Shown piece by piece: positions 23,097-33,569 of a stretch of 64,000 bases of DNA. The stretch comes from Anastrepha obliqua. Its lineage: Eukaryota; Arthropoda; Insecta; Diptera; Tephritidae. The notes under the pieces were generated by a model. The model saw only the letters and a program-made list of their open reading frames with translations, did no database searches and was not told the DNA's origin. The stretch covers positions 163,124,792 to 163,188,791 of the forward strand of contig NC_072892.1 in NCBI RefSeq assembly GCF_027943255.1, written 5' to 3'. Both the position numbers and the translations under genes were made by a program. The number at the start of each line of letters is the position of its first letter. Position 1 is the first letter of the stretch.

Positions 23097-24322
23097 AAAG
23101 GGTTATCAGTTTAGAGGTATATATTTTAATTTAATTATTTTTTAAAGATAATCCCTTTCAAATGTTGGCCGCCACTGCGACGTAATTCGGTCATCCGTAA
23201 ACACCAATTTTGAATGACTCGCTGGAGGACTTCGGTCGGTATTTCGTGAATAACTTTAGTAATGTTGCCTTACAATGCCTCAACCGAAGCTTTGTGGATA
23301 AACCAAGTAAAGGGTTTTTCAATAAGGGCGGGTAGATGTTGAAATGGAATAAAATGGCGTTTGCTGTGTGGCACGTAGCGCCGTCCTGCTGGAACCACAT
23401 GTCGTCTAGGTCCATATGGTCCAATTGGAAGGGCCACCACGTCTACCGAAAAATGGGCGCAATGCGCTCAACGTTTGGGTTAATGAACACTCATTTTGAT
23501 AATAAAGTTTCATCATTTGAACGTGATGTTCAATCATGTAACTTGCCATGATGATTTGGCATAAACAACTGAATAATAAACAAAAGATTTGACAGATGTC
23601 ACCAAAACAAAATGGCTGCCACAGGGCGCCAAAATCGACCCGCGCCAATTGAAAAACCCTTTATTTAAACTTCACATACCCCACAAATAAAAGTCCAAAG
23701 ATGTGATATCTCACGATCTAGGTGGCCAATTCACTGGTCCGAGACGAGTGATAAATTGCTCACCGGTACGACGATGCAGTAAATCCGTTATTTCACGGGC
23801 TGTATGGCAAGTAGCGCCGTCTTGTTGGAACCAAATCTTGTGGAGATCACGTGCTTCAATTTCCGGCTTAAAAAAGTCGTTGATCGGGGCGCGATAGCGT
23901 TCGCCTTTCGCTGTTACATTGGCGACAACCTCGTCTTTGAAGACATATGAGCCTCTTCCATCCCATAGGCCGCATCAAACGTTGTTTTCAATGGATGTAA
24001 TGGCTGTTCTTGAATGACTTTGATTTGGCCTTCAGCCCAAATATGACCATTTTTTTATTGACGCAGCCATTAAGCCACAAGTGGGCCTCCTCGCTGGACA
24101 CCATAAGTTGGCCTGAGCGCGCGTTTAACACTTTTCACAGAGCGTCGAGCGTTTTTCATAAAACATTTCTATGATTTGTAAACGTTGTTGAGGCATAAAT
24201 CTTTCCATAATGAAATGTCACTGAATACTTAAAAAAATTATTTATTCAGTTTGACAATAGTCACACGTGATCTGTCAAGGAACCCCTATTGGAAAAAGTA
24301 CCTCCAATCTGATCACCCTTTT
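23097..24322 (-). mobile_element. mariner element, outer copy
   Basis: Its ends are inverted repeats: aaagggttatcagtttagag at 23097 and its counterpart (aaagggtgatcagattggag on minus) ending at 24322, each next to TA. On minus it reads MPQQRLQIIEMFYEKRSTL (N-terminus, about 24210), IWFQQDGATCHTAREITDLL (second catalytic aspartate), LDFYLWGM, then after the inner insertion ASVEAL, HEIPTEVLQRVIQNW and the C-terminus at 23140. Several stops and shifts are present. This is a mariner of the DQDGATCHTA type. Confidence 0.82.
23310..23661 (-). mobile_element. Internally deleted mariner (MITE) nested in the outer mariner
   Basis: The 352-bp element has inverted ends of about 26 bp (aagggtttttcaataagggc and aagggtttttcaattggcgc on minus), flanked by TA on both sides. 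It keeps a transposase N-terminus (IEHHVQMMKLYYQNECSLTQ, SALRPFFGRRGGPSN) fused to MWFQQDGATCHTA, with the intervening few hundred bases gone. It splits the outer copy between its GYVKF-like and SVEAL-like blocks. Confidence 0.82.
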
Positions 24323-24495
24323 TAATTAGTGAGCTTTGTTCGTGAAGGCGAAAATTTACGACGTAAAATCAAGTTTCGAATGTGATTGAGCATATTTTGA
24401 TGCAAATTAATTTCACTTTTGTATCCAATTTTATACGTATTAAAGTTGTGTTTCTCTTTTGTGATTTTCAGCTTAAAACGCAAATATTAAAACTG

Positions 24496-27400
24496 ATGCC
24501 ATTTTTCAATGCAGTTGTTATTTATTTTGCTTTCGTACAAGATCCAAAGGGCGAACTATGGACCACAACGCTGAAATGTCTGCCCATTGGAATGTTGATG
24601 TTCTATGTTGTCGCAAAGGGTTTCGCGCTTACGCCCGCGTAAGTTTTTTCCCTCCAATTTGATATCCACTTCATTATTATTCTTGATTAAAATTTTTTTG
24701 TTTGAATTTGCGTAGCTACAGACGCTCACAACGCATACTGCTCGGCTTAATCGGCTCATGCGCCGGTGATGCATTGCTCAGCATTAATCTTTTCCCTCAA
24801 GGAATGGGTGCTTTTGCCATCGGTCATATCTGGTACATATCAGCGTTCGGTTGGAAACCACTGAAGCTATCAATCGGTGTAACGTTGTACATTTTAGGTG
24901 CAGTGGGTAAGTAGTAGACATTAAATAATAAAAGTATTTAGTAATGGAAGAATGCTGAATGCTAATTAGTTGCTTAGCTGATAGAAAAAGATAATGTAAA
25001 TGGCATTTAAAATAAAATGCAAATTATTGGCTATAAAAAGTGCTATAACTACGTAGATTATATTAAATGTTAGGGGGACCGGAAAATAATCAAGTTTTTT
25101 TTAGTGTAAATTCGAATAAATTTCTTACAAGTTTTTCTTTGTAGTCAGTGATGTGATCACCCTCGGTGGCCACAGCTTTTTGCCATTTAGTGTGCAAATT
25201 TTCAATGCCGGATCGTTAAAAATCAATTGGTTTTTTCAGTAAAATATCTAGAGATGGCCTTTTTATATCAACCAAATTTTGAAATTTTTTGTTTGTTAAA
25301 AAGTATTGCAGTGAAGGGAATAAATGGAAATCCGATGACGCATCGTGATGTCGGGCGAGGTAGGGTGGTGTGTGAGGCGGGATCCCTACAAAATGCTGTA
25401 TATCAAAATTCTTTTCGTACGAAATACTGTAAATTAACGTAACAAAATTCTGCAGTGACAAAATTTTGTATTTACATAATTCTGTATTTACAAAATTCTG
25501 TAAAAACAAAATTCTGTACTGTCTTAAAAAAATTCTGTATTGGCAAAATTGTGTATTGACGAAATTCTGTACTGACGAAATTCTGTACTGACGAACTTCT
25601 GTATTAACAAAATTCTGTATTGAAAAAATTTTGTGTCGACAAAAGTCAGCGAAAAAAGGAGTTCTACGCAAAAATACGGTGGATTGCGTAGCCGGAGTTG
25701 GACTGATGAGGGTTATTTTTTTGAAGCGCGGCCGCTTCTATCGTGGATTCTATCGAAACTGAAGAAAAAAAGTGCGCACTTTTTTTTATAAAATTTGTTG
25801 AATTTCTTATCATTTACTTACAGCATTTCGTCAATACAGAATTTTGTTAATACAAAATTTCGTCAATACAGAATTTCGTCAATACAGCATTTCGGCAATA
25901 CAGAATATTTTTTACAGAATTTTGAAATACAGAATTTCGTATACAGAATTCTATAATACAGAATTCTGAAATACAGAATTTTGTATACAGCATTTTGTAA
26001 ACAGAATATTGTATCATACAGCATTACGTACCCAACCCGTGTGAGGCAGTACCTCCAACCCCAATCCATTCATTTCTTCCACTGTTTTTCTTGCGCAGTG
26101 CGATCTCTCATTATCGTGTTGCAAAATAACGGCTCTTCTATTGATAATCGCTAGATACTTTTCCATTGATGATTGATTTACTAGATCTAACTGTTCACAA
26201 TAAAGGTCTGCATTCAAAATGGACTATTCCAAACACACAAAAGCGCCTTTTCCAGATATAAACCTGGCTTAGCGGTTGTTGTTTTTGTTTTAGCAATTAA
26301 CTTTGCCCTATCAGTGTAGTGTAAATCACGGTCCATCTTCGCCTAGCTCATCTAAAGGTAAACCCAGGAAACTTGCTGTTTCGACAGGTTGGGTCCAGAG
26401 GGAGAGCGGGGTTAGATGAGTGGGTTTAATAGATGGGTAGAAGTTTAACCTGCTACAGTATCCAGAACGTAATTATGCCAAAGTTACGCGGGACTCTCGG
26501 GAAAGCTGGGACTCTTCATCTGCTGTAGGTGGTGGTTGGACTCTGATTACGGCATTCGGTGGTCGGGAGCTTAAGAAGGTGGTGAGAGTCTCCCGAGGAA
26601 TGTCGTTAATTGCCGATCCAGTAATTGGCGGTCTGCTTTGTCCTGGATCTCGTCCGCGTAATTAAGGAGGTGCATACTGGTGCCTGGAAGGCGGCTCAGG
26701 CTCAAGCAGGTGTCTGCATGGGTGGGACCTGCGGTAACACCCTAACAGGAACTGCTTGCTGAGCACTTTCTTATGCTCCTTTAGAGGGAGCATATGGGCC
26801 ACGTCATGTAAATGTTGAAGTGGGGACATCAAAGGGCACCCTGTCGCAGTCTTAATGGCAGTGTTTTGACCAGTCTAGTTCCAGGCGGCCAGGCAGGCGC
26901 AGCATAGCTTAAAACCGACCGGCCTATTGCCTTAAATCTCGATAGCAACATTTCTTTGTCCTTGCCCCAAGTGCTGCTGCCAAGCGATTTGAGAAGGAGA
27001 GCAAACTGACTAAGGTAACTCCCAAAATTTTGGGGTTATTAACGATCGGAATTGGTGTGTCATCGACTTTTACCTTAAGTTGCAGTTTGACCTCCTTTTC
27101 CCAGGTGGTGAAGAGAGTCGCCGTAGACTTCGTGGGGAAAAGTTGTAGGTTCCTCGCAGTAAAGAAGCGAGAAAGGCGGGTAGTCGTTTACTTTGGCGCA
27201 CAAGGGAGACTCCCTCTGGTGGCTGATGGAGTTTCGAGATATAGAAGTTAAAAAGCAAGGGTGAAAGGACACCGCCCTGCGGAACTCCTTGCTTTATTTT
27301 CCTCTGTTTAGAGAAATAGCATCGGCGAATGACGAGCACTCAGGTAGTTCGCGGTACATCTCTTCAGTCCTGGCGTGAGTGTCGACTATAAAATATCATC

Positions 27401-30400
27401 TAGCAGCGTGGCGTAGCCGACAGTGTCGAAAGCTGTTTTTAGGTCCAACGCTACTAGGACAGTCCTCTCGCAGGGACGGTTTTGGTTGATCCCGTGGTTA
27501 ATCTGAGTGCTTATGACGGTGAGTGCTGTGGTGGTACTGTGCACTCTTCGGAAGCCATGCTGGTGTGAGGCTGGGGTCAGGTGTTCCGTGTAGAAAGGAA
27601 GTAGAAGGGCTTCAAGAGTCTTAACTACTAGGGAAAGGAAAGTTATAAGCAGATAAGAATCCACTTGGTTGGCGGGTTTCCCAGGTTTCAGTAGTGGAAG
27701 CACTCTCCGTGTCAGGTGGCTCAGCGGTCCCTCAGGGCGATTAATTCGGAAAGCGTCACTGCATTTTGGGTTTTGGATTATCATACCGGACCCATTTTTC
27801 ATCTGCGGTTCTGTATTGTACCATTGAAGCAATAAGTTGCATGGCGTGGATCGGCTAGCTCTGTTTTCTTCAGACATTTTATGCGGAACCCAAGCACCTG
27901 CAGTGTTTGTTTTACACATTTTTTGCAAATGTTCTTGAATGGTCGACCAAGGTTGATTAAGATTATTTGACAGTTCCTCAATTGTTTGACTCAACGAAAG
28001 GCTAGTAATGTGCAACTTGATAGCCTATCCCACGAAATGATGCTTCTCACCTCTCACTATTAATATCCTTGGTTTTCCTTCATCTTTACTCAATCTCTAC
28101 TCGAGACTGGGTAGGCCATCATCGGTATGGACAATTCCATGGGAGAGTAAGGAGCAAATAAAGCAAGGTGAACAATGATTTACGGGGACGGATTACGGTC
28201 CCGAGGCTGACATCCTTCCACCCGAAACTAATTGTCGCGAAGCAGCAATAACAGCCTCGTATTGATAATCGAACCCATCGATGCAGACCAGCGGACGAGA
28301 TCCAGGACAAAACAGACCGACAATTACTGGATCGGCCAGCGTACAGACAGACAATTAACTACATTCATCTGGAGACTCTTACCACCTTCTTAAGCTCTCG
28401 ACCCCCGAATACCGTCATCGGAGTCCAACCACCACCCATTGCAGACGAATAGCTCCAACTTCCGTGGCACAATTACGTTCTGGATACTGTAGCAAGTCCC
28501 ATCAAACCCACTCATCTAACACCCCTCTCCCTCTGGACCCAACTTGTCAAAACAGCAAGTTTCCCGGGCCTACCGTTAGATGCGCTAGACGAAGACGACC
28601 GGTAATTTACACTACACTGCCGGGCAAAGCTGACTGATACAACAACAATAACATACAGACCAGGCCAATTATTACAGAATTTCATCATGAAATATAAGAT
28701 CAATGTGACAACCCGGAAAAATGGCAGAGACTGCAGATGAGCGTAAGAAGTGGTCCACTCAGGACTGTCAGGACTAAGAAAGAAGAAAAACTGTTTGACA
28801 CGGATTTTCTTGCACTTCCGCTCTTAATGCGTTGTTGTCTAAAGTTGTTGGTCTTCCTGGCCGCTGTGAGTCAGAAAGACCGAAATTACCTGATATAAAC
28901 TAAGAAAACCAGCTTGGCTATTCACGAGCATCCAAGGCACTTGGGTAAACATCGCAAAGTTTTTGGTAGCAACTGGTGCATTGCCACCCTTGTGAACCTC
29001 CAAAAGCATGCAATGGCGGATATGAAACTTTTCTGGTATTTGGCGAGCCATTCACTAAAAATGGCGAAAGAAAATTTAAAGTTTACGTATCCACAACTTA
29101 ATCAGTCACTTTAACTTTGAAGTGTCTCTGGCACGACTTTCAATTACACAATGAACTCATAAATGGTAAAGAAGCATTTATGTACATGCGCAGAAGCGAT
29201 ATTACTTTTCGGTCCCTCCAATATTATTTAATAAAATTACACGGTGTGACAAAAAAAAAAATTAAATATACTTTTATGGAGACCTAGCACAACTTGTAGG
29301 TATAGTAAAACTAAGAAACATGGTATAGGAGAAATTTCCAATACACCCCCAAAATCTCATTTTATGGCCATAAAACCGTTTTTCAGTAGGTTGATGTGAA
29401 CAATCACTCCTAACTTCGCCAATTTCCATCCGATTTCGAATTTGTTTTTTTAGTTCGAAAGAACAAAAACAAGCCTTTTTGACAGTGTGTTGACAATTTT
29501 TCTGAAATGACAACTGACGAGACTGTAGATGGAAGTATTCGGAATTTTTTTATTTTTTCTCTATTTTTTCAACTTTGACATCATTTTTGCGATATTATCC
29601 GATATTAAGGATTTTTTTTAGTACACTACTGTTATAGTAAATTTAATTCTGCGTCGAATGAGCTATATTTGACTGTAATTGAGTTAAAATTAATAGAGTT
29701 GTATGAGTTTTAAGGTTTTATTTTTTTTTTACTAATTTGGTATGAAGGTATAACTTTACGCTACATGGGAATAAGGACGTGTTTTGATGCGTTATTATAG
29801 ATACGTAATATTTATTGGAGTATATATGTATACATAAGAGTACACTGTACTGCAAACAACAGAACTGGTTAGAATTTACGAAAATATCTGACATATTATA
29901 GCACTTTTTTTTTTCAATGGAAATATGAAAAGGCTCCCAAGTGTACCAAAGTCCACACTGTACATTGATTAAGAAAAGAAGTTTGTTATTATAATTTAAC
30001 CTTATTAAAACGTCAAAGTTGTATTGTTTGTTTCATTGAAATTCAAGAGATACAAATCAAAACGTTGCCAGAAAAGTCGAATTTCTCAATATTCTCCGAT
30101 GATGTGGCATCGTCAGCCTTATCATAAACCAGATGATTGTTATTTTTATAAAACGGACGTAAACGGTCATCATTATAAAGCTCGGAAGCACATAAAGTAT
30201 GCTGATGTTGCAACTGTTAAGAACCCCAAAATCTTGGACGATATGATTGACTCAACTGCAGGTCATGAACTGAAGGAAGTTCAACTCATTGCTGATGATG
30301 ATCAAACTGATAACAATAAACCCGATGATGAAGAGTATTTTCCGTCTGGTTCTAAGTCTTCAGAACGACACATTGTATCAAATTCAGATTTTCAGGATCT

Positions 30401-33400
30401 TTCTCGTGATTTACTTCTATCGGGAAGACAATCTGAAACGCTCGCTTCTCGATTTAAACAATGGAATTTAGTTGATGACGACTTCAGATGAATGATGATG
30501 ATCGAATTTCTTCCAAAGAAGTATTCAAAACTGATGAAGAGAATGACAAATGTACCGTACCATACTAAACTCCAAAGGGCCGTTTCCAATGCATTTTTAA
30601 GTTAGGAACCAGTTCCGTTGTGTACTGCACCGTACCGCACATACCGTAGAGTGCTGCACTGCACAATACTCCAATAAATATTATGTGTTTATAATGACAC
30701 TTGTCATTTTCATGCTTCGATGCCTACATATCAAATTAGTAAAAAAAAAAATAAAATCTTAAAACTCACACAACTCTTTTGATTTTAATTCAATTACAGT
30801 CAAATATAGCTCATTCGACCCGAAATTAAATTTACTATAACAGTAGTGTACTAAAAAAAATCCTCAATATCGGATAATATCGCAAAAATGATGTCAAAGT
30901 TGAAAAAATAGAGAAAAAATAAAAAAATTCCGAATACTTCCGTCTACAGTCTCGTCAGTTGTCATTTCAGAAAAATTGTCAACACACTGTCAAAAAGGCT
31001 TGTTTTTGTTCTTTCGAACTAAAAAAACAAATTCGAAATCGGATGGAAATTGGCGAAGTTAGGAGTGATTGTTCACATCAACCTACTGAAAAACGGTTTT
31101 ATGGCCATAAAATGAGATTTTGGGGGTGTATTGGAAATTTCTCCTATACCATGTTTCTTAGTTTTACTATACCTACAAGTTGTACTAGGTCTCTATAAAA
31201 GTATATTTTCACTGTCGCACAGTGTTATTAAACAATGCAATTTCGTCATTCCCCCTATTAAACATTTTTTCATTTTAAAATATGTTCACCTCATTTTTCA
31301 GGTATTTCGGTGGTTTTCAAACGTCTTGACGCCGTACTCGCTGTTGGTCTTCCTATCTATGCTGCCCTCTTGCTGACCACTTGTTGGCGTGCACTGGCTC
31401 GCGCGCTCCAAAGTTCCAGCTTTATAGACACATTCTGTGCTGTGGGTGCAGTGCTTTTCCTCATATCCGATATAGTCATCGGCATTAATATGTTCTTGAT
31501 TTCGGTACCGTATTCAAGAGTAAGTATTTGGATTATAATAGGGGTATTCACACCAAATTTGTTACTTCGTTACTTGGCAGTTCTTTTGTTATCGTGCCAA
31601 GCAACGAGCTACCAACGTAGAAGCTTGGCAATTTGATAGGCAAAATAGCAAAGTGCTTAAAACAATAGCAGATCGATCTTCACACCGATCTCGCCAGTTT
31701 GGCGGTTCCTTCAAATCACAGCGCAGAGGCGGTTATCGTGCCAATAAAGAAGTAAACCATTGTGAATCCGGCTAGTTAAGTTTTGAATGCTACTTTTCCT
31801 GTTGCTGCTCAAAACTTTCAACCTCCCAAGGAATAGGCATTTTCTATTTCTGTCCAACCGTCAACTAGGTTAGTTTAGGTTGGACTTGGCTGATACTGTA
31901 GATCGCACATAGACCAGAAATTTATCCAAGCGTTTGGAGGGAGATTTGAAGAACTTTATATTATACAAGGTGAAGTCCCAAATAAACAGAACTGGCGTCA
32001 TAAAAATGTTTTTGATGGCGCCATCTTTTTACTAAGTTCGTGCGTTGGAAGTTACATCTCTAGCTGACTTCCAGTGAATTCTTGGTGACATTCGGATCAG
32101 TGAAAGCGAAGTTATTTCGTCTAAAGTGTCAGTATGTTTGTGGCATCGACACAAAAATGAGTTTCGAACAAAGAGGTAATATCAAATTTTTTTTTTAAAT
32201 CAGTAAAATGTTTACCGAAACATTTGAATTGATGAAAAAAGTTTATGGCGATGATTGTCTATCTCGTGCCAGAGTTCATGAGTGGTTTACACGTTTCAGA
32301 GATGCTTGTGAGGGGATAAATGACAATGACCATACGGGCTGGGCCACCCAAAATCAGTGACCATCGAAAACTCTATCGAAATTGTTCGTAAATGTATTAA
32401 AAATGAACCAAAATCATCCTTGAAATTTATGGAATCCGAGTTGAACATCTCAAAAACATCGATTTACCGCATTTTAACTGATCATGTGGGGTTACGAAAG
32501 GTCTGCGCACGTTTAATTTCACACAAGTTAACTGAGGACCAAAAACAGCTCAGAATTCAACATTTGAAAGACCTTAATGAAGAGGCGAGAAAAGGCGAGA
32601 ACTTCCTTTACAACATTGTAGCTAGTGAAGAAACGTGGTATTTCCAACATCAGCCTGAAACTAAGCGTCAAAGTGTCGAATGGAAGGCCCCATACGAGCC
32701 AACACCCAAAAAATCGCGTTTGGAGAAGTCAAAAATCGCATCGATGCTCATTTGTTCTTACCATTCCAAGGGAATTGTCTACAAAGAGTTCGTGCCAAGG
32801 GGCCAATTCGTCAGTGCAATTTTCTATCTCGGCGTTTTGAAGGGTTCGTCGAATTCGCCCTGAATACCGCGAAGCAGGAAGGTGGTGCTTATTGCATGAT
32901 AATGCATCGTCTCATCGATGCACTCTTGGGACTGATTTTTTGACTAGAAATCGCATTTAAACCATCAATCACTCACTTCATTCGCCTGATACGGCTCCCT
33001 GTGACTTTTAACTATTCGGAAAATCGCATGTGGCCATGAAAGGAACACGTTTTGCGTCCGTAGAGGCCATCCAAAAGGCTTGTAGCGACATCCTGAAAGA
33101 CATTCCGGTCAATGACCTGAAACATTCTTCCGAAAAGCTTTTAGACCGCGTAAAACCATGTATCCTGGTCAGAGGGGACTATTTCGAATAAATACGCTCG
33201 AAGTTATTAGGACAAAGCTCCTGTCGTTTCTATTTTAGCTCAGTCTTGTTTATTTTGACCAACACCTTCTATGTTAAAGGAACTTGGTAGAAATGCTATG
33301 CTTAGATTAGTGCGATTCTATAAAATTTTTGAAAAAAAACATACGCCTGGTTTACATAAATACAAAGTATAGTTCGATTATATCCGAACACTCCTTCCTT

Positions 33401-33569
33401 GTTTCAAATAATTTTCTTATTTTCCTTTCAGATTTTCATTATGTCGACTTATTATACTGCTCAATTTGCGATCACCCTCAGCACTGCCAATGAAAGCCCC
33501 GAGTCTTGGAAGCATATGGGAAATGGCAAACCGGCGCTCAAAAGTAATCGCGCCAAAACAAAAGACTGA
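24496..33569 (+). CDS. TMEM86: TMEM86/YhhN-family lysoplasmalogenase-like membrane protein
   Basis: Four coding exons read through in frame: 24472-24638, 24716-24906, 31302-31519 and 33432-33569, all with GT-AG borders (donors gtaagt, gtaagt, gtaagta; acceptors gtag, tcag, tcag). The family is multi-pass, ER-type membrane proteins that cleave the vinyl-ether bond of lysoplasmalogens. Visible family marks are KCLPIGMLMF (exon 1), SCAGDALLSIN and IGHIWYISAFGWKPL (exon 2), LISDIVIGIN (exon 3) and MSTYYTAQFAI (exon 4), spread over alternating hydrophobic segments. From the ATG at 24496 the product is 229 residues, close to the usual 230-240. The frame is also open for eight codons back to the acceptor at 24472, so the true start may lie in an upstream exon I could not place. 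Intron 2 (24907-31301) is almost wholly transposon and intron 3 holds a mariner. An AATAAA-like signal lies near 33621 and others at 33920-33990. No disabling change is visible. Confidence 0.88.
25379..26038. mobile_element. Foldback-like element with sub-repetitive inverted arms
   Basis: The 660-bp element is flanked by the 9-base duplication GTGTGAGGC (25370-25378, 26039-26047). The left arm (to about 25640) is 13 or more imperfect units of the type aaaattctgta-ttgac. The right arm (25810-26038) is the same motif inverted (cagaatttcgtcaata). The ends are gggatccctacaaaatgctg and, on minus, gggttgggtacgtaatgctg. A 170-bp unique centre has no coding frame. The arms and the 9-bp duplication are as in Drosophila Foldback. 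Confidence 0.8.
26283..27762 (-). pseudogene. jockey-clade LINE, truncated and deleted
   Basis: Minus strand from about 27760: RRVLPLLKPGKPANQVDSY, SHQHGFRRVHSTTTALTVI, ERTVLVALDLKTAFDTVGYA (reverse transcriptase), KQGVPQGGVLSPLLFNFYIS (27255-27300), then QLKVKVDDTPIPIVNNPKIL and degenerate C-terminal sequence to a 3' end near 26283 with ttgttgtttttgttt (A-rich on minus). I find no YADD box between 27250 and 27180, so a deletion removed the active site. It interrupts the mariner. Confidence 0.82.
27991..28791 (+). mobile_element. 801-bp insertion with an 8-bp duplication, including a jockey 3' end
   Basis: TGTTTGAC is present at 27983-27990 and 28792-28799, bracketing sequence absent from the mariner reading frame. 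Within it, 28290-28640 is the 3' end of the same jockey family as 26283-27762 but on the plus strand (gcggacgagatccagga, gtaatttacactacactgcc, acaacaacaataaca). The right edge is A-rich (aagaaagaagaaaaa), consistent with a LINE tail. The first 300 bases are unidentified. Confidence 0.6.
29239..31224. mobile_element. DNA transposon with about 500-bp terminal inverted repeats
   Basis: The arms 29239-29745 and 30715-31224 are inverted copies at well above 90 percent by eye. They begin CACGGTGTGACA on the left and CACTGTGCGACA on the right (minus), with TTA on both flanks (29236-29238, 31225-31227). The CAC-type ends and 3-bp duplication suggest the CACTA/Chapaev group, or less likely Transib. 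The only candidate coding sequence is the central ORF. It abuts the mariner that ends at 29220. Confidence 0.75.
30024..30491 (+). pseudogene. Central ORF of the long-TIR element, family unassigned
   Basis: 155 codons, with YHKPDDCYFYKTDVNGHHYK near the middle (a Cys/His-containing block) and an acidic stretch followed by YFPSGSKSSERHIVSNSDFQ and LASRFKQWNLVDDDFR. I have the impression of a conserved, repetitive arthropod protein family of transposon origin but cannot name it. It ends at the right arm without any DDE-type domain, so the copy is a deletion derivative. The start codon is uncertain. Confidence 0.5.
31966..33269 (+). mobile_element. mariner element in intron 3 of the TMEM86-type gene
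   Basis: The ends caaggtgaagtcccaaataa and, on minus, gaaggtgttggtcaaaataa are inverted repeats next to TA. Coding in two frames: KVYGDDCLSRARVHEWFTRF (about 32230-32300), then 32357-32863 with NISKTSIYRILTDHVGLRKV and VASEETWYFQHQPETKRQS. The usual GDE before TW is here SEE, so the first catalytic aspartate is lost, and the C-terminal half is frameshifted. A 3' fragment of the same family lies at 55858-56471. Confidence 0.85.

Larger units (their letters stand above)
25073..29220 (-). mobile_element. mariner element fragmented by three later insertions
   Basis: The ends are gggggaccggaaaataatca at 25073 and, on minus, ggagggaccgaaaagtaata from 29220, both next to TA. In order on minus: MARQIPEKFHIRHCMLLEVH and helix-turn-helix (29060-28800), TIEELSNNLNQPWSTIQEHL and WVPHKMSEENRA (27982-27830), the first catalytic block near 27780, NADLYCEQLDLV and ILQHDNERSHCARKTVEEM (26220-26090), then SDFHLFPSLQYFLTNKKFQN (25330-25250). 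Insertions occupy 27991-28791, about 26283-27762 and 25379-26038. About 1.2 kb of mariner remains within 4.1 kb. It sits in intron 2 of the TMEM86-type gene. Confidence 0.85.

Noticed and set aside
25383..25640. Regular repeats that resemble a CRISPR-like array
   Set aside because: Units are imperfect, contiguous, without unique spacers, and mirrored at 25810-26038; they are foldback arms in a eukaryotic genome.
27386..28015. Novel 209-residue host protein
   Set aside because: The frame is an accidental join of mariner and jockey coding sequence.
30024..30491. Host gene of 155 residues
   Set aside because: It lies within a transposon with 500-bp inverted arms and has no introns or host-gene features.
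29274..31198. Two near-identical 79-codon ORFs on opposite strands (29274-29513 and 30959-31198)
   Set aside because: They are the same sequence in the two inverted arms of the long-TIR element and have no protein features; not genes.
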